A DNA stretch of 64,000 nucleotides from Bradyrhizobium sp. 4 (GCF_023100905.1 NZ_CP064686.1:1488001-1552000), one strand, 5' to 3'. Counted from the stretch's first letter, positions 28,306-38,206 are shown. Notes: a model not told the origin generated them from the sequence alone. Made by a program: numbers and translations.

Positions 28306-31300
28306 CCGGTTTCGCAGTGCCTGCCGATCGACGACGAGGTAGAGGAGGCTCAGATCTGCGTGCCGTCTTCCCGCGAGCCGTCTGACCAGCGCCCGGGTAC
28401 CGTCGACCACAAACACTCCGCAATCATAGCCGTTCCCCTGCTGGCGCATGGGGGCATCTCGCAAATCGGCTCCCACCCGCGCTGCGAGCTTTGCTGCAGG
28501 TGTGGCATTGTATGCCTTGGCGGAGTCGTAGTATGCCTTGGCGGAGTCGTAATGATAGGCGACCGGCCTGTCGCGATCGCGGCGATCTACCAGCAGCAAC
28601 GACCAATGGGATCCGCGGGCATGAAGGTTCGTAGCGCTCGCATCACTCACCGGCAAGAACAGGAAGTCGGCCGTATCGTTGCCATTCCGATCGTTGACAA
28701 TGCGATGGAATGCGTCCAGGGCGTCGCCGTCCGTACCATGGCCCACCTGAAAGGCGATGAGAGGATCGACGAACCGGGTCCGGGCGGCGAGGTTTGGATT
28801 GTTTTGCTGCAACTCCTGCGACAGCAGCTCGTAGTCCCGCTGGATATGCGCATCACCCAGCCATTCCTCGGCTCCGAGCACCCGTCCGCTGCGGTCGCCG
28901 GCAGAGGCACTCGCCCTCGAAGCGCCGATCCGGGCATCAGGAACTGAGGATGGGCCAGGGTGATGGATCAGTTGGGCGTCGCGGCGTCCTCGCGGCCCCA
29001 ACGCAATGGAGTAGGTCTCACCGTTGATAGAGACCGGCTGGGGAGCCATTTGCGAACTCGGCAGCAGCATTTTATTGTCCAGTACATCGAGCAGGAAGTC
29101 TGGCACCGCCTGTGTGCCATGCTGCCAATCCTCGCCGACGAGATATCCGATATCCTCGAGCTCTTGCGGCGTGCCTGATGAACCGATGAAGAACGGCGGT
29201 CTGCCGGCAGGGCTGAGCACCGGCCTTGACTGGGCGTCGTCACGCATTTCCTGCGGTGTGGACGGCAGATCAGTGAAAGAAGCCAAACCGTGGTAGATGT
29301 CTGAGGACCGAGCTGGCGCGCCCTCTGGAGTTGGCCACTCGAAGTCGGACGGCACTCGTGGAGACCAGGTTAAGCTCGAGCCGGCCAGGTCCTGCCAACC
29401 CGGTCCAACCGGGCCTTGCGCTGCCGGCCACTCACTTGGATCAAAGTCGGACGGCACGTGCGGGGACCAGGTCGAGCTCGACCTGGCCGGTTCCTGCAAG
29501 CCAGCCTGCCCAAACGGATCTAGCAGCGGCGGCCACTCACTTTCGGACGGCGGCGTCGGCAAATCTCGCACCCAGGTTGAGGTTGAGTTCGAGCTAGCCC
29601 TCTGCTCAGGGAAGGTCACACCCAGCCCTCTGTTTGCCTCAACGAGTTGCAGATACTGCCTGAGCTTCCTGAGACTCAGGCCAAGTTTCCCTTTGGCTTC
29701 CGTGAAAGCCCGGTGGTCTGCCTCCAGCGAGCGCCGCTGCTCACTATTGCCGTTGATTCGGCTCGCGATGCTTTCCCTACCCTCTGTGCGGAGCCAATTA
29801 CTGAAATTGCGTTGGGCCGAAGCAGTATTACGAATTGTTTTTCTTCTCTGTTCGGAAGCTGGGTCGAGGTTTCTCAGCTCTTCCTTGGCCAGGCTCTCGA
29901 TCAGGCTGGCGTCATCGTCATAAGCACGAAGTCCTTGTTGGGGCTCGAGACCCAGGTATTGTCGAAGGAGATCGAGTGGGGGTGTCTGCTTTGTGGCTTT
30001 GCTGTACGCCGCATAATCTGCGCTCAATGACGACTGCTGCTTAGCATTGCCCTCGATACGGTCCATGATGCTCGGCCTGCCCTCTCTTTGAAGCCAATCA
30101 CTAAAAGAGCGTAGCCTGGAAGCCCTCGCCGAAGCGCAGATTTTCTCCTTGCGAGTCGCGTCGGATCCAAGCTTGGATAGAGCGTCCGTTAAAAAGTCAC
30201 TGATCGTGGAGACGTCCTTCGGATGAGCCGACAACGTTTCGCGCCCCATCAGGCGGGGCCCGGCACCGACAGCTTGGAGCCCGTCAGCCCCGATCCTGCG
30301 GAGATGAGACAATGCCGCGCTGAGGCGGTCACGATCATCGCCGCCAGCTACGAAGTACTCGTTGATGTCGTCGGCGAGCGACCTTGGCTCATTGAATGCC
30401 CGAGGAGCCAGGGGCCCCTTGTTCTGCGCTCGGAGCCAACGAGCAAACGCGTTGAGCGCTTGCACATTGCCCTTGATCGTTGCAAGCGGGACCTTTCCAG
30501 TCCCGCGGCCTCTGGTACCATCGGGATCTACTCTGTAGTCTTTGACGTTTTCCACGAACTGGCGGATCATCCGCTCGTCTTGGGGGTGCATCGGTTGCTC
30601 TCGCGTACCCACCCCAGCTGGAGCGGATATGGGATTTCCAGCCTGGAAAGTCTGGAGTGTATCCAAGGCTCCACCCACATAGTTCCTGCTATTGGCGCTC
30701 GCCACCTTCTTAAATTCATCTTTATAGGCTGTCAGCAGATCAGCATTGCCAAGCAGGTCGTTCAGAGTGACGCCTTTGGGTTGGAGGAATTCGCTGAACA
30801 TTCGAAGAGCCATCACATAATTCTCGATCGTCTTCGTCTTACGGTTCGCGCTGCCCAATGCCGTCTTGAACTCTTCAATCAGCGCTAGGTCTGCTTCGGA
30901 CGGGCGACTGCGCTTTGCAAAGTCGATGCGAAGCTCCGAGTAGACGTCATCAGAGGCTTGGCCGCCGGACCACTTCTCACGGTGGTTTCCTCCAAAGACT
31001 TTGCTTAACCCTGATTTGACCCGAGAGAACAGTCCACGCGGCTTGTTGTCCTTCGTCCGCGCCGTAGGTTCTTCCTCCGAGGGCGCTGCGTAACGCATGC
31101 TGCTGAAGGGCCTGTCCCGCAAGTCAGACCGGTAATTATTTGCAGCCGAGCCAAGATGAGCGTGCGGAACATCGACACTGCGACGCGTACTGCTGAACGA
31201 ATTGTCCCGCAGGTTGGACCTTGGCCGCATTCGCATCGAACCACCAACGTCCGTACGCTGGATGTTTTCATGCGACCGTGCGGCTGAACTGTCGGGGGAA

Positions 31301-31470
31301 CTAACCCCGGAACTCTCCTCAGGAGAGCGGAGTTGCAGCTCGCCCAATTGCTGCTCGAAGCCAGCTTGATCGGCAGGGTCGACGTCGGCCTCTTGCCCCG
31401 CACGCTGCAACGCCTGCTGCTCGGCGTACCAGCGCATCCAAGAGTTCGGATCGTTATAGATCGGTTCCAC
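28294..31470 (-). CDS. nopD: NopD-like type III effector with Ulp1/C48 SUMO-protease domain
   Basis: The 1058-aa protein starts at GTG 31470 behind AGGAGAG. The C-terminal domain is a C48 cysteine protease: His955 in GSHWSLLL, Asp975 in YHYDS, Gln1011 and Cys1017 in RQQGNGYDCGVFV, so the catalytic set is complete. Residues about 180-620 hold four diverged repeats of roughly 100 aa (for example TIENYVMALRMFSEFLQPKG and SAQRNFSNWLRTEGRESIAS) that resemble the SAM-like N-terminal domain of tyrosine recombinases. Residues about 640-760 are Pro/Trp-rich with repeated WSP.VPSDF..W. NopD of Bradyrhizobium and XopD of Xanthomonas remove SUMO from plant proteins in the host nucleus, and the same role is inferred here. 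No strong tts box was found; a weak candidate lies near 31965-31990. Confidence 0.85.
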   Translation of the reverse strand: MEPIYNDPNSWMRWYAEQQALQRAGQEADVDPADQAGFEQQLGELQLRSPEESSGVSSPDSSAARSHENIQRTDVGGSMRMRPRSNLRDNSFSSTRRSVDVPHAHLGSAANNYRSDLRDRPFSSMRYAAPSEEEPTARTKDNKPRGLFSRVKSGLSKVFGGNHREKWSGGQASDDVYSELRIDFAKRSRPSEADLALIEEFKTALGSANRKTKTIENYVMALRMFSEFLQPKGVTLNDLLGNADLLTAYKDEFKKVASANSRNYVGGALDTLQTFQAGNPISAPAGVGTREQPMHPQDERMIRQFVENVKDYRVDPDGTRGRGTGKVPLATIKGNVQALNAFARWLRAQNKGPLAPRAFNEPRSLADDINEYFVAGGDDRDRLSAALSHLRRIGADGLQAVGAGPRLMGRETLSAHPKDVSTISDFLTDALSKLGSDATRKEKICASARASRLRSFSDWLQREGRPSIMDRIEGNAKQQSSLSADYAAYSKATKQTPPLDLLRQYLGLEPQQGLRAYDDDASLIESLAKEELRNLDPASEQRRKTIRNTASAQRNFSNWLRTEGRESIASRINGNSEQRRSLEADHRAFTEAKGKLGLSLRKLRQYLQLVEANRGLGVTFPEQRASSNSTSTWVRDLPTPPSESEWPPLLDPFGQAGLQEPARSSSTWSPHVPSDFDPSEWPAAQGPVGPGWQDLAGSSLTWSPRVPSDFEWPTPEGAPARSSDIYHGLASFTDLPSTPQEMRDDAQSRPVLSPAGRPPFFIGSSGTPQELEDIGYLVGEDWQHGTQAVPDFLLDVLDNKMLLPSSQMAPQPVSINGETYSIALGPRGRRDAQLIHHPGPSSVPDARIGASRASASAGDRSGRVLGAEEWLGDAHIQRDYELLSQELQQNNPNLAARTRFVDPLIAFQVGHGTDGDALDAFHRIVNDRNGNDTADFLFLPVSDASATNLHARGSHWSLLLVDRRDRDRPVAYHYDSAKAYYDSAKAYNATPAAKLAARVGADLRDAPMRQQGNGYDCGVFVVDGTRALVRRLAGRRHADLSLLYLVVDRQALRNRLSG
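28510..28551 (-). repeat. Perfect 21-bp tandem duplication beside the catalytic Asp of the NopD-like protease
   Basis: GTATGCCTTGGCGGAGTCGTA occurs at 28510-28530 and again at 28531-28551. It duplicates seven residues (YDSAKAY) right after the catalytic Asp975 region, giving YYDSAKAYYDSAKAY. Confidence 0.9.
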
Positions 31471-31508
31471 ACGACTCTCCTAAGATGAGAAGATTCTTCA
31501 TAGCTGCC

Positions 31509-31562
31509 CCGGAGCCACACTCCGGCGCATTGACCACAGAGACTCCGGCTTCAAAAAGCCGG
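31509..31562 (-). promoter_or_regulatory. Two perfect hairpins in the leader of the NopD-like gene
   Basis: CCGGAG/CTCCGG (31509-31525) and CCGGCTT/AAGCCGG (31545-31562) are adjacent inverted repeats 40-90 bases before the GTG start. Neither is followed by a T-run on the minus strand. They may be leader RNA structures or a regulator site. Confidence 0.4.
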
Positions 31563-32039
31563 ACGTCAAGGTCGCCAAATTGAACAAAAAGGGACTGTTA
31601 TCGCGCGTCGCTCCGAGCTCGTGCATTACTCACACCTGCCCGGTCTTGGCTGCTGCAGAAAAGCGCCCCGGCTCCTGGGCAACAGGTGACCGCTCGCCAA
31701 ACCTCAAAACGATCCAGGAGAAACGAAACCCAAATACTCGCACGACTCAAAAAGCCACGGTGTTGCCGCCCCCTTCCGGGACATCGCATGCGGCACATCG
31801 GCGACCGACATTGGGCCGCCCCACTGCTGTTGGAAGGCGACCGGGTTTCAATACTTGCACTGCAAGCTCTGCTTCCTCTTCAGATCAACGTCCTCACATT
31901 CGCTACAACCAACCGAGCCTCTCCGAGTGATCACGAAGCTTCAGAGAAGGCCGTATGTATGATTCAGACTGTACAACCTGACGCTACGTAGACTTCAAGC
32001 CCCCATCGCTGTCGCGTCGAGCCTGATTGGGTTTTTCAT
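31563..32039. other. Upstream region of the NopD-like gene, no gene
   Basis: No ORF here is convincing. On the minus strand, GCGTCAGGTTGTACAGTCTG (31991 downwards) resembles a tts box lacking two bases in the centre. It would lie about 500 bp before the start codon. Confidence 0.35.
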
Positions 32040-32531
32040 ACCCGTTTCACGATGCGGCAAATCCTCGCAGCTTGGTGATCTACCCCGCTTTCGAGCACCT
32101 TAATTGCGCGAGGCGCGCCGCCGCCGATAAGACGTGTTGGCAGCGGCGTAAGCGCGAAGCTTTGGCCGTTCAGGCTTGGAAGTTCAGGGCATGAGAGTAT
32201 CGATCTCAGAGATCGGCCAGCGCCGCGCGATCCGTTCGAGAGTTTGCGTGAGCCAGGAGTGCGGGTCTGGTTGTTCATCTTCGTTGGTCTGCAGCAGCGT
32301 GGCGATGGTGGCCCAGGTCCGGCCACCATGGCTGCCCGCGAAGAGCGCGTTTTTTCTCGTGATGGTTGGTGGCCGGATTGCGCGCTCGACGGCGTTGGAG
32401 TCGAGCTTGATGCGACCGTCGCTTAGGAAGCGCTCGAGAGCGGTGCGCCTGGATGTGGCACACGGATCGGCCTCAAGCGTGTAGGGCATCATGGGCGATC
32501 GTCCCGGTCGGAAGCCATACGAGGATGGCAA
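32040..32531 (-). pseudogene. IS66 TnpC C-terminal remnant
   Basis: The reading LERFLSDGRIKLDSNAVERA, then IRPPTITRKNALFAGSHGG and WLTQTLERIARRWPISEID is the conserved C-terminal third of IS66-family TnpC, including the late Glu of the DDE triad. The N-terminal two thirds are missing. The sequence to 32040 is the adjoining IS66 end region. Confidence 0.8.
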
Positions 32532-33424
32532 GAAGTCGGTTGAAATGTTCCTGAATGCTGTGCTGTGCCTGCCTCACGTAATTTGCTCCCCAGTGGGATG
32601 GGACCGCGGGCGCGATAATGAGGCAACTGAGCATGGCGATTCGGAGAGAGCTGACGGGCGCTGTGGGGCAGCGCTACAGAGAGGCGAGACGCGCGGAGAA
32701 GCGCGAATCTGGACCAGTTTGTGCTTGTGACGGGCTTGCATCGAAAGCATGCGATGCGCCTGCTCCGAGGAGATGAGGCAATCCTCGGTTCGGCGCACCC
32801 GTCGCCGGATTACGAGGAAGCTGAGCGAAATGCGCTGGTAGTGCTTTGTGAGCCATCCGACCGGATCTGCGGCAAGAGGCTGAAAGCGCTGCTGCCGCTC
32901 CTGATCGAGTCGATGGAACGCAACGGTCACATGGGCCTGGCTCCTGAAATCCCGTGCGAAGCTACTGGCGGGGAGCGCGTCCACGATCGATAGGGCGCTG
33001 GGCAAGATCCGAGAGGAAGGTGGACGCCACCGGCGCGGCCCGGTGGCGAGCGCAGAGCGACGGAATCCCGGTACGGACGTCCGCCGGCTGGAAGTATCCG
33101 GCGCCGGGCTTAGTCGAAGCCGATCTGGTCGCTCACAGTGGGCCCTCGGCGCGCGCCGGTTTTATACAGACGCTGCTCACGGATATTGCGACCTGTTGGA
33201 CGGAGTGTGCGCCGTTGCTGGTGCGCGGGCAAACGCTCCTGAGCACCGTGACGACAAAAGTTCGCCGACAGCTGCCGCCCTCGCTGCACGGCCTGTGAGC
33301 AGATGAACATCGAGTTCACGCGTTGCCGACCCTACCCGCAAGAACGACCAGGCGTTTGTCGAACAGAAGAACGGAGCCGTGGTCCGACGCATCATCGGTT
33401 ATCGGCGGTTTGAAGGACTGGAGG

Positions 33425-33432
33425 CGGCTGCG
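33425..33432 (+). repeat. Left target duplication of the IS256-type element
   Basis: CGGCTGCG here is repeated at 36666-36673 on the other side of the element, directly outside its inverted ends. Confidence 0.75.
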
Positions 33433-34903
33433 GAGCTATCGCCCAAAGTTGGTGACGGCGGGAATCGGAAAGGCGGCATATCGTGGGGGTGCTTGACGCC
33501 TCCACTTCTCCACCGAAGGAGCGATATGCCGTGTCCAACGATAACGTCATCCATCTGATTCAGCCAGGAATCTTCGACGATCAACTCACAGAAGTCTTGC
33601 GCAATGGAGCGCGTGCCCTGCTGGCCCAGGCGTAAAGGCCGAGGTTGCAGACTTTCTAGGCCAGCATGCCGATTTGAAGACCCGGGACGGCCACCAGCGC
33701 GTCGTCCGCCACGGTCACCTGCCGGAGCGCGAGGTGATGACCGGCATCGGTCCGGTCGCCGTCCGCCAGCCGCGTGTACGCGATCGCGACGCGGACGCCG
33801 CCGATCCTGGCCGCATCCGGTTCTCGCCGTCGATCCTGCCGCCCTACATGCGCCGGTCGAAGTCGATCGAGACGCTGCTGCCGATCCTTTACCTGAAGGG
33901 TATCTCGACCGGCGACTTCTCTGAGGCGCTGGCTGCGCTGCTTGGCAAGGATGCTGCCGGGTTGTCGGCATCCGTCATCGGCCGCCTGAAGGATGGCTGG
34001 CTCGACGAGCACGGCGCGTGGCAGAGGCGCGATCTGTCGGCCCAGCGCTACGTTTACATCTGGGCCGATGGCCTCCATCTCGAAGCCCGGCCTCGAAGAC
34101 GAAAAGCAGTGCATCCTCGTGCTGATCGGCGCGACGCCCGAGGGACGCAAGGAACTGGTCGGCTTCACCGATGGCGCCCGCGAGAGCGCGCAGGACTGGC
34201 GTGATCTGCTGCTCGCCCTGAAGCGGCGCGGGCTCGACCTCGCCCCGCAGCTCGCCATCGCCGACGGCGCGCTCGGGTTCTGGAAGGCCGCCGGTGAGGT
34301 TCTGGCCGAAAACGCGCGGGCAGCGCTGCTGGGTGCACAAGACCGCCAACGTGCTCGCCAAACTGCCGAAGAGCCAGCAGCCGAAGGCCAAACGCGCGTT
34401 GCAGGAGATCTGGATGGCTGAAACGAAGCTCGCCGCCGAGCTGGCGTTCGACGCCTTCATCGAGAGCTACGCGCTGAAGTACGAGAAGGCCGCCGATTGC
34501 CTGAGCAAGGATCGAGACACGCTACTGGCGTTCTACGACTTCCCGGCCGAGCACTGGAAACACTTGCGGACGACGGATGAGATGGACAAGCAATTTTTTT
34601 CATGACCGAGATGACGATTGCAGAAATCGCGTACGTCCATTCTTTTGTTCGGCTGCGCCGCGGGCCATTCTTCCGTCCCGGCCATCGATCTCGCAGCCGC
34701 CGCGCGCAGGGGCGGTCAAGGCTGGCCGCGTTTGCGGCCACCGCAAGGCTTCGCCTTGACCGGCCCGAGCACGGCGGCATGCTGGCGTGGAACGGGACTG
34801 CATTCCTGGCTGGCACTTGCCGTCAGGCGGGATTATCCTGGGTGGGCGCGGGCGACCTCGTGGCGAAGCGTGGCGCATCGGCTGCAAGCGCCACCAGGCT
34901 GCC

Positions 34904-36139
34904 CTATTTTGTCTTGCCGAGTTGAGGCGCCCGCGCGCCGGTTTTTGGCCGCCGTGGTTTCCATTGCGTCACCAAGCGCTCGTAGCTTTGCTCCGCCTGT
35001 GCGGCAATCAACATCTCGCGGTCGCGCAATGCCTTGATGTTGTAGGCATACGCTGGCCCACGCCGGCTGCCTTTCTGTTGCGGATGTCCGGCTTGAAGCT
35101 GCATCGCCCGGGTCTTAATGGCGACCAGTGCCGGGCGCGCCCACAGGTAATCCTCGCCCTTCGTCAACAAATGCCAGCAAAGCACGGTGAGCTTCCGGGC
35201 CACGGCCACCGCGGCGATCTGATGGCCGCGCCGGGCGCGGATGCGCACGAAAAACGCATGCAGCGGACCGGGCGCCTTGGCCGCTGCCCAGGCCGCCTCG
35301 ACCAGCATGGCGCGCGCGTGACTGCGGCCGATCTTGCTGATGCGGCCGTGATGGGCGGCGCCCAGTCCGGACTGCCGTACCCGCGGGTTCAGCCCAAAAT
35401 AGCTCACCAGCTTCTGCGGGCTGTTGAACCGGCTGATGTCGCCGATCGCCGCCATGATGCCGGCAGCGACCGCCAAGTTGACGCCGGTGATCGTCATCAA
35501 TCTGTTGACCGCGGAATCGTCGATGGCGTCCTGCGCGATCTCGCGGTCGAGCAGGGCCAGATCTTCCGCCAGCCGGTCAAGCTCGCGGACGTGCCGATCG
35601 ATCGCCGCGCGCTCATCGTCCGGCAACGGTTGGGCGGCCAACCACGCCCGGCCGCGGCCGTTGAAAAGATCGGCATGCGGGCACTTCGGGATCAGGTGCG
35701 CGTGCAGGATCGAATGCACCTCGTTCTTGAGCCGCGTGCGATGCCGCACGACCTGGTAGCGCCGCGCCACCAGCCGACGCTTGCGTTCCGTCTCCGCGTC
35801 AGGCGTCCAGATCTGCGGCAGGTACCCGGCCGCCTGCAGACTGGCGCGCCTGCCGGCATCGATCTTGTCGGTCTTGACGTGAGCCTGGGCGATCGCCTTC
35901 ACCTGCAGCGGATTGGCGATAATCACCCGTGCCACGAACGGTGCCAGAACCCGCGATACCGCCATGCTGTTGCCGGTCGCTTCGACCACCACCTCATCAC
36001 TGGCCAGCAGGGTCTTGCCAAATCCCTCCAACGCAGTCCGCGTCATATCAACCCGGCCCGCATGTCGGAGCCTGCCATCCTCCCAAATCACCACCTCCCC
36101 GAAAGTTCGGTGGACCTCGATGCCAATCACCCGTCGCAT
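34904..36139 (-). CDS. IS110-family transposase with a changed first catalytic residue
   Basis: From ATG 36139, behind the strong ribosome site CAGGAGGTGCGA, the protein is 411 aa, full length for IS110 (DEDD) transposases. The N-terminal RuvC-like part shows VIGIEVHRTFGEVVI, EATGNS and VKTDKIDAGRRASL. The C-terminal part has MTITGVNLAVAAGIMAAIGD and KLVSYFGLNPRVRQSG. In the usual family motif the first acidic residue is Asp (GIDVHR), but here it is Glu, which may impair activity. The element sits in the IS256 transposase gene. Confidence 0.85.
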   Translation of the reverse strand: MRRVIGIEVHRTFGEVVIWEDGRLRHAGRVDMTRTALEGFGKTLLASDEVVVEATGNSMAVSRVLAPFVARVIIANPLQVKAIAQAHVKTDKIDAGRRASLQAAGYLPQIWTPDAETERKRRLVARRYQVVRHRTRLKNEVHSILHAHLIPKCPHADLFNGRGRAWLAAQPLPDDERAAIDRHVRELDRLAEDLALLDREIAQDAIDDSAVNRLMTITGVNLAVAAGIMAAIGDISRFNSPQKLVSYFGLNPRVRQSGLGAAHHGRISKIGRSHARAMLVEAAWAAAKAPGPLHAFFVRIRARRGHQIAAVAVARKLTVLCWHLLTKGEDYLWARPALVAIKTRAMQLQAGHPQQKGSRRGPAYAYNIKALRDREMLIAAQAEQSYERLVTQWKPRRPKTGARAPQLGKTK

Positions 36140-36390
36140 TCGCACCTCCTGCCAATCAGACCACATGACGGGAGCTACGGGCGACACGACAACTACGGAT
36201 TCGCGCTCTCAGCGCAACCGGGCGAGTCGCAGAGGCGGCCAGCTACTAACTCGAGCTCGCGGCTCATCGAATGCATCGGCCTGCCCGCACATCGTGCTCC
36301 CGGTGCCTCTGTCCCGATGGTCGCACCATACGCCACGACGCAGAACACCGCAGCGGAACGTTGGCACCGAGAAATCTCATACCGATTACC
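36140..36390 (-). ncRNA. Possible bridge-RNA region upstream of the IS110-type transposase
   Basis: About 250 non-coding bases lie between the start of the IS110-type transposase and the point where the IS256 transposase resumes. In IS110-type elements this left-end leader encodes the bridge RNA that chooses target and donor. The position fits, but no secondary structure was computed. Confidence 0.3.
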
Positions 36391-36665
36391 AACCCCATCG
36401 AAAGCACCTTCGCCACCGTTCGCCACCGCACCATCCGATCGAAGGGCTGCCTGTCCAACAAGACGGCACTCGCGATGGTCTTCAAACTGCTCGAGGCCGC
36501 GCAGAGAAGCTGGCCTCGTCTCGATGGCCACAACCAGTTGCCAAAACTCGTTGTCGGTGTGACATTCAATGATGGGATCGAGGTCATCGCCAAGCCGACC
36601 GACCGTCAGCCCATAACCGCCGCCGCCTGACCGGCTCCGGCCGTCACCAAAATTTGGCGATAGCT

Positions 36666-36673
36666 CGGCTGCG
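36666..36673 (+). repeat. Right target duplication of the IS256-type element
   Basis: CGGCTGCG, matching 33425-33432. Confidence 0.75.
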
Positions 36674-37265
36674 TTGCTCGCAGAACTCTATCGCTCAGTG
36701 CGCCTGTTCGTGAACTTCTTACAGCCGTCATTCAAGCTGATAGCGCGATGGCGCACGCGTCCGTAAATCTAATAGTGGCACCGACGCCGCCGCATGAGCG
36801 GCTGACAGCTAACCCACATACCTCCGATGCGGTTCTGGCCCGACTGCAGGAAATCTGCTTCAGCTTGGACCCGGTCGCGTTGCTCCGTAACATTCGGTCT
36901 GCGCAGCAACGTCTGGCCGACCTTGCCGACGTGAAGTCGTCGGGCGATTCCATTACTGCGGCCCCGCCCATCGACTTCTTCCTCGACAGCTTGCGAACGG
37001 CTTGGAAAGAGGGCGCATCTCGACGGACGGACCGTCCGATCCTCAAAGCGAAGCGAGGTCGTCGTCCCCTGATCCGCTCGTTTAGGCGACCCCACAGCTG
37101 CAGGAGTGGTTCAAGGCCGAGCCGTGGCGAAACGGCGCCGAGCTCCTGATAAGGCTGCAGGCGGAATATCTGCTATCCGGATAAGTTGCTGCGAACGCTT
37201 CAGCGCCGCGTCAAATCCTGGCGCAGCGAGGAGGCAAGCGCGCTGCTGTTTGGATCGGAAGATCA

Positions 37266-37929
37266 TCCAGGGCGGTTCGATGAGGAGGGAGGCCGGTCGT
37301 TGCGCAACCCGGCCAGCTGGACCGGCCTCCCAGGTACCGGCCGTCCGTCTTCTCGGGAGCAAAATAAATGAGCCAACGATCGCTTCTTCGGGAACACTCC
37401 TCCATGAGGCATACGGCAGTACCGCTTCATTGTCGCGCAGTGTCAATCAGCGCTTGCCAAGCCGGCGGCCAGCGTCAATTATCGCTTAACTTGGCCGCCT
37501 TGTCTCAAGTTGATTGACGCGCCACAAAGTCCGGACATGGGGCCAGGAGCGTTGTTAACGCCGGCGCTCCGCGCGGGCTTTCCATGTGGACAACAACGGG
37601 ATCTCTCAGGTTTCCTGGTGACCCATCCCGCACCTTTCCCCTGATCCGAGACCCCGGCCGAAGTCGATGAGCCTGGCCATAGCGGCTTTCCCGGTGCTGC
37701 CCCCAGATCGAACACGGCGAAGGCTTCAGCACGACCATTGATTTCGAGGCGTCCGGTCGAAAATCCGGGCCAGACCGTGGATCGCATGGCGTCCGAGCTG
37801 CAGATGGAGGCGTTCCGTTGAGCCGCACCGGGCCAGGCTTCGGCCTCGCCCGATTTTCGTTCGCCATTCAGGGCCCATCCCTCCGAGGACCGGCCTTTCG
37901 CGGTCGTGGCAAGCATCGTGTCGATCACA
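37266..37929. other. Gap between transposase remnants
   Basis: Both strands have overlapping open frames (for example 37479-37928 minus) rich in Ser, Pro and Gly, with no recognised family. I see nothing that can be assigned. Confidence 0.35.
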
Positions 37930-38206
37930 GGCGGAGCATGGCCGCTCCGGCGTCTTCGGCGTCATCGAGCGCGAGCTCCGGCGCCGTTCAGCCATCGAGC
38001 CCATCATTGCCCACATGAAGAGCGACGGCCACCTCGGCCGCTGCGATCCCAAGGGGCGTGTGTGCGATGCCAGCAACGTCATCCTCACCGCCGTCAGCCA
38101 CAACCTCCGCCGCGTGATCGCCTGGCTGAGGGATTTGCTGACATCAATCCTGATCATCCTGTGGCAAGCAGGTGTCCGGTCGCAGGCGCTCAAACCGCCT
38201 TCTTAG
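37930..38206 (+). pseudogene. IS5-family transposase C-terminal remnant
   Basis: The frame ending at 38206 reads MKSDGHLGRCDPKGRVCDAS, then NVILTAVSHNLRRVIAWLRD and a hydrophobic tail ending ALKPPS. Upstream, in another frame, is ERELRRRSAIEPIIAHMK. This is the C-terminal catalytic end of IS5-type (IS1182/ISL2-like) transposases. The rest of the gene is missing. Confidence 0.75.

Larger units (their letters stand above)
33523..36630 (+). pseudogene. IS256-family transposase (Mutator type), split and frameshifted
   Basis: Pieces in three frames give the whole protein. DLKTRDGHQRVVRHGHLPER is followed by RSKSIETLLPILYLKGISTG and GLSASVIGRLKDGWLDE. RYVYIWADGLHLEARP has the first catalytic Asp, PQLAIADGALGFWKAAGE the second, and CWVHKTANVLAKLPKSQQPK follows. 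The end, NPIESTFATVRHRTIRSKG, with the catalytic Glu region, lies beyond the IS110-type insertion. Frameshifts near 33640, 34085 and 34325 plus the insertion inactivate it. Confidence 0.85.
33433..36665 (+). mobile_element. IS256-family element, itself interrupted by an IS110-type element
   Basis: The left end AGCTATCGCCCAAAGTTGGTGACG and right end, read in complement, AGCTATCGCCAAATTTTGGTGACG are near-perfect inverted repeats. They are flanked by the 8-bp duplication CGGCTGCG. The transposase gene starts near 33523 and breaks off at about 34590. Its last 80 codons are found at 36391-36630, after the IS110-type insertion. Confidence 0.85.
32618..37265 (+). pseudogene. Integrase-core transposase, copy B, split by the IS256-type element
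   Basis: The 5' part (32618-33432) reads MRQLSMAIRRELTGAVGQRY, then VLVTGLHRKHAMRLLRGDEA, KRLKALLPLLIESMERNGH and, with frameshifts, EADLVAHSGPSARA, NIEFTRCRPY and QAFVEQKNGAVVRRIIGYRR. After the IS256-type insertion the 3' part (36674-37265) resumes with LYRSVRLFVNFLQPSFKLIA and DAVLARLQEICFSLDPVALL. It belongs to the same family as copy A at 24640-27840. At least five frameshifts make it inactive. Confidence 0.8.

Noticed and set aside
34787..36562. 591-aa plus-strand ORF over the IS110 element
   Set aside because: It is antisense to the full-length IS110 transposase, and its protein has no recognisable domain.
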